NCBI GenBank assembly: GCA_014804695.1
Contig: JAAUZJ010000011.1
Location: forward strand, 1 to 57,236
DNA: 57,236 nt
Direction of reading: 5' to 3'
From: Lachnospiraceae bacterium
GTDB taxonomy: Bacteria > Bacillota > Clostridia > Lachnospirales > Lachnospiraceae
Shown: piece after piece, positions 42,621-55,576 of the stretch
How the letters are laid out: each line of letters starts with the position of its first letter
Numbering within the stretch: the first letter of the stretch is position 1
The notes under the pieces: model-generated
What the model was told of the DNA's origin: nothing
The model's database searches: none
What the model saw: the letters and a program-made list of their open reading frames with translations, nothing else
Made by a program: the position numbers and the translations under genes

Positions 42621-42654
42621 AAACAGGCTCCTACATTAGCATAGGAGCCTGTTT
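42621..42654. terminator. Bidirectional terminator after the PTS gene
   Basis: AAACAGGCTCCTA and TAGGAGCCTGTTT form a perfect 13-bp stem with an eight-base loop between the convergent PTS and ABC-class ATPase genes. Confidence 0.85.
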
Positions 42655-42657
42655 ATA

Positions 42658-44370
42658 TCAATACCTGTTAAAACATCCAAATATCTCCTGTATTCTAGGC
42701 ATCGCAAGCCCCGACGGCACATTTCCCTTATCACAAATACCAGCCAAACCTTTTGTCCTTAAAATGTTTTCCAATGCTTTTACTATACTGACAATGTCAG
42801 CATTGGACTCTCCGTAATTCTCCTTTGCATAACGTAAAAGATACGCAAGCGTCTGCGTCTGTTCCTCATCCACAAGCTGCTCCAAGTAACGCAAATCCAG
42901 ATTTTCTTTTCCTACTGAAAAAGCAGTCTTACCCATCCGCTTAATTTTCAAGCGTTCTTCCACGTAACCGTTACCCCTGTATGTCTTTCTCTTTTGTACC
43001 GTACCTGACAGATCAATCCTGCGTTTCCCATCAGGAAGATGAAATTCCGGAGCAGATACTACAGGCAACTGGAAATTTTCAATAATTTTCTTAGTTTCAT
43101 CAGTAATGTCCATAGCCTGATATGAATCCATCTGGACAACCTTATCCGCAATATAGAAATAAGAACCGCAGCTTCCCACTACCAGAATCGTTGAAATTCC
43201 CGCCTGCTCATACAAATCCTTGGCACGCTCCAAAAACGGCGTAATAGGTTCTTTTTCCCTGGCAACCACCCGCTGCATCAATTCATCGCGAACCATAAAG
43301 TTTGTTGCCGAAGTATCTTCATCTATAAGCAACAGCTTACTTCCTGCCTCAATTCCTTCCACAATATTCGCTGCCTGCGAAGTGCTTCCGCTGGCATCCA
43401 AAGTAGAAAAACATTTCGTATCCCTGCCGTTTGGCAAATGATTAATAAATAAAGAAATATCTGTATTTGTAATTTTTCTTCCGTCCTCAGCTCTAAGCTT
43501 CAGCGCTGTTTCGTCGGTAATCACATACTCCCTTCCATCACCGGCAATATGATTGTATACACCGCGTTCCAAAGCTTTTAGTAAGGTAGACTTTCCATGA
43601 TATCCGCCGCCTACTATTAAAGTAATGCCTTTTTTAATTCCCATTCCCCTTAAAGCTCCCTTATGCGGAAGTTCAAGTGTCACCGCCATTTGCTCAGGCG
43701 CCTTAAAAGGTATACCATCCTTTAACGGTCTGTCAGATACTCCGCTTTCTCTGGGAAGAACTGCACCATCTGCGATAAATGCGACTATATCCTGTTTCTT
43801 AATTTCCTCTCTTATATACTGCTGATCCTCAGCAAGGAAAATTACTTTTTCAATCTCTGATCTTGGAGTTTTTTCATAATACAAACTCTGTTCAACGCAT
43901 ACAGGAATAAACTCGAACAAAATTTTTTCTAATTCCGTAGCGTTTATAGTGCGTCCGTTTGCCGGAAATCCCACTTCAAATCTGACAATAACGCCTTCAT
44001 CCGTAACCTCACATGCAGTTCTTTCTAAAATTTCCTGTCCGCAGCGGCTTACCGTAATAATTCCGCTTTTTCCTGAGCCCTTCGCCTGAAAACAAAACTT
44101 GTCAGCCTGTTTATGAAAACGGCGTATCAAGTAATCTTCCAATGCGGTTTTATTCCATTTAACTGCATAATATTCAGCCGGAAATTTAGCAATTTTATGA
44201 TTCACATTTACACTCAGCCTTGAAGGCGCCGCAAAAGGATCTCCCTGCACATGTTCAATATTAAGTACATATTTCCCAAAATTATAACTACCTGCCAATG
44301 ACTTGTAAGCAGGGTAACTTTTACGGTTAATTGCACGTAAATTACTTCTTAATTCTTCAGATGATTTCAT
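42658..44370 (-). CDS. ABC-class ATPase (PF09818-type), standalone
   Basis: The 570-residue cytoplasmic protein belongs to a family annotated only as predicted ATPase of the ABC class. The Walker A motif G-G-G-Y-H-G-K-S-T-L-L is at about residue 253 and the Walker B-like L-L-L-I-D-E-D-T-S-A-T-N at about 347. The block R-E-K-E-P-I-T-P-F and a nucleotide-binding-like I-L-V-V-G-S-C-G-S-Y follow. The N-terminal 200 residues are the family-specific domain, with D-P-F-A-A-P-S. It has no membrane partner here and is probably not a transporter. Its role is unknown. AGAAAGG precedes the ATG by about 13 bases. Confidence 0.88.
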   Translation of the reverse strand: MKSSEELRSNLRAINRKSYPAYKSLAGSYNFGKYVLNIEHVQGDPFAAPSRLSVNVNHKIAKFPAEYYAVKWNKTALEDYLIRRFHKQADKFCFQAKGSGKSGIITVSRCGQEILERTACEVTDEGVIVRFEVGFPANGRTINATELEKILFEFIPVCVEQSLYYEKTPRSEIEKVIFLAEDQQYIREEIKKQDIVAFIADGAVLPRESGVSDRPLKDGIPFKAPEQMAVTLELPHKGALRGMGIKKGITLIVGGGYHGKSTLLKALERGVYNHIAGDGREYVITDETALKLRAEDGRKITNTDISLFINHLPNGRDTKCFSTLDASGSTSQAANIVEGIEAGSKLLLIDEDTSATNFMVRDELMQRVVAREKEPITPFLERAKDLYEQAGISTILVVGSCGSYFYIADKVVQMDSYQAMDITDETKKIIENFQLPVVSAPEFHLPDGKRRIDLSGTVQKRKTYRGNGYVEERLKIKRMGKTAFSVGKENLDLRYLEQLVDEEQTQTLAYLLRYAKENYGESNADIVSIVKALENILRTKGLAGICDKGNVPSGLAMPRIQEIFGCFNRY

Positions 44371-44443
44371 TTTATAAGTCTTACCTTTCTTTTAAATATA
44401 TCTCTCATATTTTAAATGTTAAATTCACTATCTTATAAGACAG

Positions 44444-45301
44444 CTATTCCACGCCAAACGTTCCTGCTGCCATCTCCCAATACTTTTCCGGAATGTCCGG
44501 CCAGGTTACGCTTCCTTCTGCTTCTTTACACATTTTCATAGCAAGCTGCAAACAAGGCGTCGTATAGTCGTCACCCGTATAAAGAGCATGGAGATTCAAC
44601 TTCGCCCAGTAATGGGATTTTTCACTTAATTTTGATGTTTCAAATTCTTTCTTAACCGCATTTACATCATACTCTAACTGGAAAAATTCTTCCTCCCAGC
44701 CTGAATTGCTTCCATGTAAAATTGCATACTGGGTTCTTCCGTTATGATACCAAGGTATACCCACCGAGCCCGGATGAATCAATTTTTTATTTCCATACAT
44801 CCTGCTTTCCTGAATGTGAACATGTCCTCCAACTAACAGATCTACATCTAAATCATTCATAATTGCTTCTACATTTTCATTTTCCTGTAGTAGCAATTCT
44901 TTAGAAGAAGTCAGGGAACCATGACAATATCTAAAAGACGGATATCCCTCCTTCTTATATATTCCCTGAATATCAAGCCCTTCATAAAAATCCAAATCCT
45001 CCTTAGAAAGATTCTCATATGTATAAAGAAGATTTCCGCTGGCAGAAGAATAAGTCCATCTCTCCTCCGGGTTTTTTCTATGATTAAGCATATAATCTTC
45101 CCTATTTCCGCGAATAAAATAACATTTATATTTATTCTTCATTTCGTATATAATTTTCATGGTTTTTTGAGGATATGGGCAGTCACTTATGTAATCGCCT
45201 AAAAAAAGAAATTCATCCACATTTCTTTCCAGTGCATGTTTTATACAGGTTTCAAGTGCAATGTGATTACTGTGGATATCACCGATTACTGCGATTTTCA
45301 T
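44444..45301 (-). CDS. Metallophosphoesterase
   Basis: This 285-residue calcineurin-like phosphoesterase has the metal-binding blocks G-D-I-H-S-N-H (residues about 8-14), L-G-D-Y-I-S-D (about 36), G-N-R-E-D-Y-M (about 63) and G-G-H-V-H-I-Q (about 155-161). It probably hydrolyses a phosphodiester or phosphomonoester; the family is broad. I chose the ATG at 45301, seven bases after AAAGGGG; the ATG at 45307 abuts it. A large inverted repeat lies at 45344-45402 upstream. Confidence 0.9.
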   Translation of the reverse strand: MKIAVIGDIHSNHIALETCIKHALERNVDEFLFLGDYISDCPYPQKTMKIIYEMKNKYKCYFIRGNREDYMLNHRKNPEERWTYSSASGNLLYTYENLSKEDLDFYEGLDIQGIYKKEGYPSFRYCHGSLTSSKELLLQENENVEAIMNDLDVDLLVGGHVHIQESRMYGNKKLIHPGSVGIPWYHNGRTQYAILHGSNSGWEEEFFQLEYDVNAVKKEFETSKLSEKSHYWAKLNLHALYTGDDYTTPCLQLAMKMCKEAEGSVTWPDIPEKYWEMAAGTFGVE

Positions 45302-45343
45302 TTTCATACCCCTTTATATACTTTAACTTATGCTTTCTTCGTT

Positions 45344-45402
45344 AATAACCGCAAAAAAACAAATGTCTGCTTCGCAGCCGATTGTTTTTATCTGCGGTTA
45401 TT
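45344..45402. other. Large inverted repeat upstream of the metallophosphoesterase
   Basis: AATAACCGCA (45344-45353) and TGCGGTTATT (45393-45402) are exact complements. AACAA/TTGTT and CTGC-TTC-GCAG extend the fold inwards, giving a three-part stem. It lies 43 bases before the phosphoesterase start and may form a 5' leader structure or an additional terminator. Confidence 0.5.
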
Positions 45403-45453
45403 ATATCATACAAGTTAATCAACTTCATCTGTTTTATTATTATGGTACATATA

Positions 45454-45485
45454 AAAAACCCAGGAGATTAGATCTCCTGAGCCTT
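45454..45485 (-). terminator. Terminator of the second sigma factor operon
   Basis: On the minus strand GGCTCAGGAGA and TCTCCTGGGTT pair around a short loop and are followed by TTTTTATA. It lies about 40 bases after the stop of the DUF4367-like gene. Confidence 0.8.
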
Positions 45486-45526
45486 TGTTTTTTATAAATC
45501 CGGCTTTTATAATTTAAAATATCTTT

Positions 45527-46558
45527 TTAAAATTCCACAAGTTCCCTAATATTTACACTCTCCAAAACATCATAAATATCATCATCACTCATACCGGTAA
45601 AAGTCAAAACTAATTCGTATTCATCACCCGATATCGTCACTACAGTTACATTTTCTCCTGATTCGCTGTTATCTGCCAGAACATAATCATATCCTGAAGT
45701 GGACTTATATGTGCGCTCATTATTTATTTCGCCACCAGTAGAATAAGTTACAGAAGATGCCACTTCTGCTGATACATCTACATATTTCTGCATTTTTATC
45801 TGTTCAACGGCAAAAGTATTTTTGCCGTATTCCAAATCTGCGCTAATGGAATAATTTGTGATATCTATATTATCATAAGAGGTTTCATTTCCTTCTATTA
45901 TAGGCTGACGCTCCCTATAATAAGTAGTTCCAGAGTAATCTTTGTTAAAAGCATTGACAAATTTAACATCTTTTACGGCATCGTTATATTTCTCATATTT
46001 ATATTCCGTAATTCTCTCTGAAACTTCGTATGGAATCCAATTTGAATTCTCATCGCTTTTATAGGCAGAATAAATTTCATCCATAACCTTTTTTTCAAGC
46101 CAGGCTTGATCAGAATCTCCATACTCTTGTTCAATAACATTAGTAATGGTTTCTTCGGGGAACATGTATGATCCTTCATATGTTACAACTGAATAATTAC
46201 CATCATTTGTCATAACTGTATAATCACCGCTTGAATCCCCTGAATTATAAACAGTAATTACAGTATTAGTATAATATTTTTCAGCTGCACTAGCTATTCC
46301 GCCTATGAGTAAAAAACCTGCTGCCACAGCAGCTACCCTTGTAAAATTCTTTGATATTTTTTTAACATTATTCATTTCTTTTTTCTCCTTCTTTTTTAAT
46401 TGGAAGAGGAAATCCGAAGGCATTTCTTCAGCGGGATCAAGCCCTTGTAAACGACACAATTCCCTGCTTATTTCATCAACCTTTTCATAATTTTCTTCTT
46501 CCAGATATTTATCAAGTTCTCTATTTTTTTCCGCAACAGTTGCATTGTTTTTATTCAT
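45527..46558 (-). CDS. DUF4367-like membrane protein, probable anti-sigma partner
   Basis: The 343-residue product has a soluble acidic N-terminus (about residues 1-65), with a basic cluster K-K-K-E-K-K-E before one membrane segment (about 72-92). A long extracellular part rich in Tyr, Thr and Ser follows. Its last 110 residues look like DUF4367 (V-E-Q-I-K-M-Q, G-Y-D-Y-V-L-A-D and the ending S-D-D-D-I-Y-D-V-L-E-S-V). It follows the sigma factor gene on the same strand after a 230-base gap. An inner part binding sigma and an outer sensor would suit an anti-sigma protein, but this is inferred. AAAGG precedes the start. Confidence 0.7.
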   Translation of the reverse strand: MNKNNATVAEKNRELDKYLEEENYEKVDEISRELCRLQGLDPAEEMPSDFLFQLKKKEKKEMNNVKKISKNFTRVAAVAAGFLLIGGIASAAEKYYTNTVITVYNSGDSSGDYTVMTNDGNYSVVTYEGSYMFPEETITNVIEQEYGDSDQAWLEKKVMDEIYSAYKSDENSNWIPYEVSERITEYKYEKYNDAVKDVKFVNAFNKDYSGTTYYRERQPIIEGNETSYDNIDITNYSISADLEYGKNTFAVEQIKMQKYVDVSAEVASSVTYSTGGEINNERTYKSTSGYDYVLADNSESGENVTVVTISGDEYELVLTFTGMSDDDIYDVLESVNIRELVEF

Positions 46559-46788
46559 AAAGTTAACCTTACCTTTCTTTTAACTTGTAATGTTTGTGTC
46601 AGAAGTTGCAAATGTCAGTACAAACTTAATATTGAAAAACCTCTGAATTTACTATATAAAATGAGCGCTCATTTTCATCTATATATGAAGTTTTGTCCTC
46701 AATGTAACAATCAGCAAAACAAATCAGTATAACAAATCTATATAATGAATTAACATAACAAATCTTATATATGTAAAATTTGAAATCC

Positions 46789-47298
46789 CTAAAAATCACT
46801 TAACCCTAAATTTGCAACCATTTTTCTTACTTTTTTCCTAATTCTAACATACTTCATACGAACCGCAGTTTCTTTTATTCCAAGCTCACCGGCTATCTGT
46901 GACATATTTTCTTTATCAACATAGTATTTCTGATAAAGCATTTTTTCAGACTTATTTAATTTACTTAAAATTTGTTCACGATAGAGGCCTTCATCAATTT
47001 CCTGTTCTTTTTGACTGCAAATTTGTTCAAAAACATCTTCATTTTTAATTCCTGTCTCAATCTTTTCACATGGAATTTCTTTTTTCATTTTCCTAAAATA
47101 TTCACAAGTCAGATTCTTTGCGGTTAGATACAAAAAAGCAAGCGGTTTTTCGTGTTTGCAAAAATTATCTTTATTTTGATATGCAATAAAAAATACCTCT
47201 TGCGTTATATCTTCAGCCGCCTCTTTATTCCCTGTCTTTGCTAAAACGTAATTATATATTTTTGCATAACTTTCTTTGCAAATTTCTTCAAATTGCAT
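46789..47298 (-). CDS. ECF-type RNA polymerase sigma factor (second of two)
   Basis: This 169-residue two-domain sigma factor has region 2 with Y-N-Y-V-L-A-K-T-G-N, A-A-E-D-I-T-Q-E-V-F and N-L-T-C-E-Y-F-R (about 15-75). Region 4 has the helix-turn-helix M-S-Q-I-A-G-E-L-G-I-K-E-T-A-V-R-M (about 132-148). The frame is open to 47379, but the ATG at 47298 has AAAGG thirteen bases upstream and gives the normal N-terminus M-Q-F-E-E-I-C. It is followed by the DUF4367-like membrane protein. It differs in sequence from the sigma factor at 15925, so the strain has at least two such systems. Confidence 0.9.
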   Translation of the reverse strand: MQFEEICKESYAKIYNYVLAKTGNKEAAEDITQEVFFIAYQNKDNFCKHEKPLAFLYLTAKNLTCEYFRKMKKEIPCEKIETGIKNEDVFEQICSQKEQEIDEGLYREQILSKLNKSEKMLYQKYYVDKENMSQIAGELGIKETAVRMKYVRIRKKVRKMVANLGLSDF

Positions 47299-47408
47299 TT
47301 TAAGTAACCATGCCTTTCTATAATAAATATATGTAATCATAAATAAGCTTTGGGACAGCTTATTTATTATATATGTCATTTTATAATGAGTGTAACATAA
47401 ATTGTTCT

Positions 47409-47445
47409 AAAAAAATAACTCCTAATCCAATATGGTATAGGAGCC
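47409..47445 (-). terminator. Terminator after the methyltransferase gene
   Basis: On the minus strand GGCTCCTA and TAGGAG pair around a 13-base loop and are followed by TTATTTTTTT. It lies between the methyltransferase stop (47489) and the sigma factor gene. Confidence 0.75.
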
Positions 47446-47488
47446 ATTTTAATCACTTTATTTTTATATACTAAAAATTAAAATCATA

Positions 47489-48280
47489 TTATTTCTTTTT
47501 AAGTACAGCCAACGCGGCATAATGCAGTACCTCAAATTCTTCCGGCGCAATTTCATCTAACAGTTTCCTATGCTCTTCATCCCATTTCATAAATTCATCT
47601 TCCGATAACGAAGCCCCCACTCCCCGACATGCCCTCATTCTTCCATGCCAGCTCTCCTTTGTAAATGGAACCATAACATCATATTCCTCATGCTCCTCTA
47701 ATTTAAAGTAATCATAAACAACATCAGGAATTCCAATTGGTTTTCTTGTTTCTCTGGCTCCTGTCCAATTCGGACTGTATTTAAGAACTAACTCCTCACT
47801 TGCTCCGGCAATCTTGTCTTCAAACGGAAGCCAAGCCATATACAATATCAGAAGTTTTCCGTTTCTTTTTAAGATGCGGGAAATTATCGGCATTAGTTTT
47901 TTGTAATCAAAATACCAGAAACACTGGCACGCCGTTACTACGTCAAATGTTTCTTCCGTAAATGAAAGTTCTTCTGCAGGTTTTGCCATAAATTCAATAT
48001 TCATATTATTTTTGTCAGCAAGCTGCTTAGCCTTACTAATCTGATTTTCGGAGATATCCGTTCCAACCCAGTCAGCGCCGTACTTATACATATTTCTCGG
48101 AAGAACTCCAGTACCGGTTCCAAGATCTAAAACTTTTTGCCCATTTATACATAAACCCATATCAACGATTTTTTGATAAAATATATCCGGATAAATATCT
48201 CTATATTTTGCATAATCTTCTGAAGTTTTTCCCCAATCAAATCCCTTTCCGAAATCTATATTTTCATTCTTAATTACCAT
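47489..48280 (-). CDS. Class I SAM-dependent methyltransferase
   Basis: This 263-residue enzyme of the UbiE/Methyltransf_11 type has the SAM-binding motif V-L-D-L-G-T-G-T-G-V-L (about residues 50-60), an acidic residue at the end of strand 2 in V-G-T-D-I-S (about 73), and F-D-V-V-T-A-C-Q-C-F-W-Y (about 109-120) as motif IV. The C-terminal half carries substrate-specific helices. I chose the ATG at 48280 with GAGG nine bases upstream; a TTG at 48295 is part of the ribosome site. Its substrate is unknown. Confidence 0.88.
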   Translation of the reverse strand: MVIKNENIDFGKGFDWGKTSEDYAKYRDIYPDIFYQKIVDMGLCINGQKVLDLGTGTGVLPRNMYKYGADWVGTDISENQISKAKQLADKNNMNIEFMAKPAEELSFTEETFDVVTACQCFWYFDYKKLMPIISRILKRNGKLLILYMAWLPFEDKIAGASEELVLKYSPNWTGARETRKPIGIPDVVYDYFKLEEHEEYDVMVPFTKESWHGRMRACRGVGASLSEDEFMKWDEEHRKLLDEIAPEEFEVLHYAALAVLKKK

Positions 48281-48419
48281 ACGCTGCTGCCTCAATTTCC
48301 CTTTCGTCCATTTTTTAGAAACTTATTTGATCACGCTTTTCGAATTTTTTCTATAATATTACATAATTGTTTAAAGCATAATCGACTTAAAAAATCGACT
48401 GCGCTTTTTTATAACTTTA

Positions 48420-50975
48420 TTATTCCTGACTCTCAGAATCACTCTCTACATCTACAGTTTCAGCCTCATCTTCACCTTCCGGAATATCTTCAAGAACTTC
48501 ATCAATATCCTCAATCTCCTGATCGCCATCGCTTATCTTCTCACGTACCTTGGCAATCTTTGCGATTTTAACATCATCATCCAAATTCATCATTTTTACG
48601 CCGGATGTTATTCTACCAAGAGTTGAGATATCTTCCATGCGAAGCTGTATTATAACGCCTTCCGTTGTGATCATCATAATCTCATGATCATCATTAACAG
48701 CCTTTACGCCAACGACATTTCCGGTTTTTTCTGTAATTTTATAACACTTAACACCTTTACCGCCGCGGTGCTGCACTGTAAATTCATCTAAATAAGTACG
48801 TTTTCCAAGACCGTTTTCTGAAACAATGAGTAATGAATCGCCCTGATGATCTAACTGCATGCCTACTATTTCATCATCGGAAGATAAATTCATACCGATA
48901 ACACCCATAGAGGATCTGCCTGTTGCTCTTACATCAGTCTCTTTAAACCTGATACACATTCCCTTCTTTGTAACCAAAAAGATTTCTGTATCGCTATCTG
49001 TAGATTTTACTTCAATTAGCTCATCGTCTTCCCTGATATTTATAGCCGCAATACCTTTTTTTCTGACATTACTATACTCAAGAATAGAAGTTTTCTTCAC
49101 TATACCTTTCTTTGTTACCATAAAAAGATTTTTATTTTCTTCATAATCTTTAATTGGTATCATAGCGGAAATTTTCTCGCCCGGATTTAGCTGCAGTAAA
49201 TTTATAATTGCAGTTCCCCTTGCTATACGACTCGCTTCGGGAATTTCATACGCTTTTAACCTGTAAACCCTTCCGAAGTTAGTAAAAAACATTATATAAT
49301 GATGCGTAGACGTCATAAGAAGATCTTCTATGTAATCTTCATCTATCGTCTGCATACCCTTAATTCCTTTACCGCCACGATTCTGTGATTTAAAATTATC
49401 CACAGTCATACGTTTTACATATCCCAGACTTGTCATGGCGATTACTGTATTATCTTCCGGAATCAAATCTTCCATATTTATATCATATACGTCATAACCA
49501 ATCTGGCTTCTTCTATCATCTCCGAATTTTTCACTGATGATCAGAATCTCTTCCTTGATAACACCAAGCAATAATTTTTCGTCTGCTAAAATTGCTTTTA
49601 ATTCTGCAATTTTTATCTGTAATTCTTCATGCTCCTTTTCAAGTTTCTCTCTTTCCAAACCTGTTAATGCACGAAGACGCATATCTACGATTGCCTGTGC
49701 CTGGACATCTGAAAGGGCAAATCGCTCTATCAATCTTTCTTTGGCAATCTGGGTTGTCTGGCTGCTTCTGATGATCTGGATAACTTCATCAATATTATCA
49801 AGAGCAATTAATAATCCCTGTAAAATATGATCTCTTTCTTCAGCTTTGTTAAGATCATACTTGGTTCTTCTTGTTACAACATCTTTCTGGTGGTCTAAGT
49901 AATAACTCAGCATATCCAGAATACTCATTACTTTAGGCTGCCCGTCTACTAATGCAAGCATTATAATGCCGAAAGAATCCTGTAACTGGGTATGTTTATA
50001 AAGTTGATTCAAAATAACATTTGCATTTACATCTTTTCTGAGTTCAATTACAATTCTCATACCTTCGCGGTTAGTTTCATCACGAAGGTCCGTAATTCCA
50101 TCTATCTTTTTTAATTTTACCAGATCGGCAATTTTAAGAATAAGATTTGCCTTATTAACCATATAAGGAAGTTCTGTAACAATAATACGGTTTTTACCGT
50201 TTGGCATACTTTCAATATTTGTTACGGCACGAACCCTTACTTTTCCTCTTCCTGTACGATACGCTTCTTCGGCTCCCCTTGTACCAAGAATAATTCCGCC
50301 GGTAGGAAAATCCGGAGCTTTTACAAGTTCCAATATTTCTTCTATTTCAGTATTTCTGTTTTCCTGTACCTGGTTATCTATAATTTTTACAACAGCACTA
50401 ATAACCTCACGTAAATTATGAGGCGGAATATTGGTAGCCATACCTACTGCAATACCGGAAGTACCATTTACCAAAAGATTCGGATATCGACTTGGAAGTA
50501 CAGTTGGTTCCTTCTCAGTATCGTCAAAGTTAGGATCAAAATCTACCGTATCTTTATTGATGTCAGCGAGCAGCTCCATGGAAATTTTACTAAGCCTTGC
50601 TTCCGTATAACGCATAGCAGCAGCTCCGTCGCCATCTACTGAACCGAAATTTCCATGTCCGTCCACCAATGGATAACGGGTAGACCATTCCTGCGCCATA
50701 TTTACCAAAGCGCCGTAAATAGAACTATCACCATGAGGATGATATTTACCCATTGTATCACCGACAATACGTGCACTTTTTCTATGCGGTTTGTCGGGAC
50801 CGTTGTTTAATTCAATCATGGAATACAGGACTCTTCTTTGTACAGGTTTGAGTCCGTCTCTTACATCCGGTAATGCACGGGCAGCAATTACGCTCATTGC
50901 ATAATCAATATAAGATTCTTCCATTTTTTCCTTAAGGTCTACTTCTTCAATTTTGTCAAATATTTTATCATCCAT
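48420..50975 (-). CDS. gyrA: DNA gyrase subunit A
   Basis: GyrA cuts and rejoins DNA in the gyrase A2B2 complex. The 851-residue protein has the N-terminal breakage-reunion domain with [15 protein letters not shown] and the catalytic Tyr in A-A-M-R-Y-T-E-A (about residue 119). The C-terminal wrapping domain has the gyrase box Q-N-R-G-G-K-G (about 530) and another R-G-G-K-G copy, which marks it as GyrA, not ParC. It ends in a long acidic tail. The quinolone-contact segment reads G-D-S-S-I-Y-G, with Gly where most gyrases have Asp or Glu. It follows gyrB after 23 bases. Confidence 0.97.
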   Translation of the reverse strand: MDDKIFDKIEEVDLKEKMEESYIDYAMSVIAARALPDVRDGLKPVQRRVLYSMIELNNGPDKPHRKSARIVGDTMGKYHPHGDSSIYGALVNMAQEWSTRYPLVDGHGNFGSVDGDGAAAMRYTEARLSKISMELLADINKDTVDFDPNFDDTEKEPTVLPSRYPNLLVNGTSGIAVGMATNIPPHNLREVISAVVKIIDNQVQENRNTEIEEILELVKAPDFPTGGIILGTRGAEEAYRTGRGKVRVRAVTNIESMPNGKNRIIVTELPYMVNKANLILKIADLVKLKKIDGITDLRDETNREGMRIVIELRKDVNANVILNQLYKHTQLQDSFGIIMLALVDGQPKVMSILDMLSYYLDHQKDVVTRRTKYDLNKAEERDHILQGLLIALDNIDEVIQIIRSSQTTQIAKERLIERFALSDVQAQAIVDMRLRALTGLEREKLEKEHEELQIKIAELKAILADEKLLLGVIKEEILIISEKFGDDRRSQIGYDVYDINMEDLIPEDNTVIAMTSLGYVKRMTVDNFKSQNRGGKGIKGMQTIDEDYIEDLLMTSTHHYIMFFTNFGRVYRLKAYEIPEASRIARGTAIINLLQLNPGEKISAMIPIKDYEENKNLFMVTKKGIVKKTSILEYSNVRKKGIAAINIREDDELIEVKSTDSDTEIFLVTKKGMCIRFKETDVRATGRSSMGVIGMNLSSDDEIVGMQLDHQGDSLLIVSENGLGKRTYLDEFTVQHRGGKGVKCYKITEKTGNVVGVKAVNDDHEIMMITTEGVIIQLRMEDISTLGRITSGVKMMNLDDDVKIAKIAKVREKISDGDQEIEDIDEVLEDIPEGEDEAETVDVESDSESQE

Positions 50976-50998
50976 ACTTTTAACTCGTTTCTACTGTT

Positions 50999-54023
<3,025 letters not shown>

Positions 54024-54024
<1 letters not shown>

Positions 54025-54233
54025 CAGTTTTCTACCCTAATCTTGTGTCCGTCATATTCAATAATATCATCAGGACGAATTTTCTTTCCACGTTGATACT
54101 CAACTTCACCGTTTACTTTTACAAAACCGTCATTGATCTTGATTTTAGCATCTACGCCTGAATCAACTAAACCTGCAAGTTTAAGAGCCTGCCCCAGTTT
54201 AATAAATTCATCTTTAATTATAATTTTTTCCAT
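54024..54233 (-). CDS. yaaA: S4-domain RNA-binding protein YaaA
   Basis: This 69-residue protein is a single S4-type RNA-binding fold, with F-I-K-L-G-Q-A-L-K-L-A-G (about 10-21), D-G-F-V-K-V-N-G-E (about 34-42) and R-G-K-K-I-R-P-D-D (about 47-55). It is conserved between dnaN and recF in Firmicutes and is thought to bind RNA or the ribosome; its exact role is not settled. It follows dnaN by 20 bases and overlaps recF. Confidence 0.93.
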
Positions 54234-54253
54234 AATTTACCTTTTTATTCCAA

Positions 54254-55363
54254 TTAATTTACTGTAGCAAAGTTAACCGGAAGAATTAAATATATATAAT
54301 TTTCTTCAGCATCCCTTATAAAACATGGAGCCTTTGGATTCACCATATATAAATCCACTTCTTCATCATCTATTATTTTTAAAGCATCAATTAAGAATTT
54401 AGGATTAAATCCTATCATCAAATCTTTTCCGCTCTTATCAATATCAATCTGTTCATCCATGCTGCCGATGATGGTATTCATCTTAATTTCCATTGAACCA
54501 TCTACAATATTTATTATAATAGGCTTTTTATCTCCTTCCTTTACAAGAAGAGTAGCCCTGTCTATACAATTTAAAAATTCTTTTTTATTAATTTTTACTT
54601 TTGTCTCATAATCACTGGAGAGCATCTGGTCAATCTTAAAATACTCACCCTCTATCAATCTTGATACTACAACTGTATCATCAAACTCAAATAAAATATG
54701 GTTATCCGTAAAATAAATATTTACATCCTTTTGTGTATCACCAGAAAGTATTTTGCTTATTTCGCTTAAAGTTTTTCCCGGAACTACTATCTTTTTAGGA
54801 GAATATGTATTCTTTAATCTTATTTTTCTTATAGAAATTCTATGGCCATCCAGAGATACCACTTTTAAAGTATCATCATTTATTTCAAATAATTCTCCGG
54901 TCATTAATTTATTATTATCATTATCAGAGATAGAAAAAATTGTCTGTCTTATAATTTCTTTTAATGTAAATTGGGAAATTATAATGGATTCATTTCTTTC
55001 TATTTCAGGAAGATAAGAAAAATCTTCTCCGGACTTGCCTATTATATTAAACTTAGCTTTTTCACATGTAATAGTTGTTTTAAGATTATTATCAGTTTCA
55101 ATTGTAATATCGTTATCAGGAAGTTTACGTACTATCTCAAGAAAAATCTTTGCATCTAAGGCAATCATACCTTTTTCCAAAACTTGTCCTTCAATCTTTG
55201 TCTCTATTCCAAGTTCCATGTCGTTAGCCGTTAATTTAATTTCACCATTTCTTACATCTATCAGAATACATTCCAGAATAGACATAGTTGTTTTACTTGG
55301 AACTGCTTTTGAAACAATGTTAACACCATTTAAAAGATTAGATTTTTCACATACTATTTTCAT
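54254..55363 (-). CDS. dnaN: DNA polymerase III beta sliding clamp
   Basis: DnaN forms the ring that keeps the replicative polymerase on DNA. The 369-residue protein has the three repeated clamp domains; the first opens with M-K-I-V-C-E-K-S-N-L and contains V-P-S-K-T-T-M-S-I-L-E-C-I. The C-terminus ends with the usual Y-L-I-L-P-V-N. It is separated from dnaA by 213 AT-rich bases that contain DnaA boxes at 55468 and 55560, so DnaA may regulate it. Confidence 0.97.
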   Translation of the reverse strand: MKIVCEKSNLLNGVNIVSKAVPSKTTMSILECILIDVRNGEIKLTANDMELGIETKIEGQVLEKGMIALDAKIFLEIVRKLPDNDITIETDNNLKTTITCEKAKFNIIGKSGEDFSYLPEIERNESIIISQFTLKEIIRQTIFSISDNDNNKLMTGELFEINDDTLKVVSLDGHRISIRKIRLKNTYSPKKIVVPGKTLSEISKILSGDTQKDVNIYFTDNHILFEFDDTVVVSRLIEGEYFKIDQMLSSDYETKVKINKKEFLNCIDRATLLVKEGDKKPIIINIVDGSMEIKMNTIIGSMDEQIDIDKSGKDLMIGFNPKFLIDALKIIDDEEVDLYMVNPKAPCFIRDAEENYIYLILPVNFATVN

Positions 55364-55467
55364 ATCTGTGTATAACTTCCTTTCTGAATATGAAGCTGAA
55401 TCGAATTTGGCAGCTCATATTTATTTTTAATTTATTTAGTAATCCATAATAATAATAGATGTTAAAA

Positions 55468-55476
55468 TGTGTATAA
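55468..55476 (-). promoter_or_regulatory. DnaA box in the dnaA-dnaN gap
   Basis: The minus strand reads TTATACACA, an exact match to TTATNCACA. The surrounding GTGTATAACAC is itself palindromic. It lies about 105 bases upstream of dnaN. Confidence 0.6.
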
Positions 55477-55559
55477 CACATTTATTATACTATTTTTCAA
55501 GCAAAAAGAAAATGCAAAAGATGTTAAAAAGTTAGAATAACTTGATAATAAGTTATTAA

Positions 55560-55568
55560 TTATTCACA
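55560..55568 (+). promoter_or_regulatory. DnaA box just after dnaA
   Basis: TTATTCACA on the plus strand is an exact match to TTATNCACA and lies eight bases beyond the dnaA stop. With the box at 55468 it could form a second DnaA-binding cluster, as in bipartite Firmicute origins. Confidence 0.6.
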
Positions 55569-55576
55569 ATTCATTA

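Noticed and set aside
48330..48420. Repeated AATCGACT after gyrA as a terminator.
   Set aside because: The two copies are direct, not inverted, so no convincing stem forms.
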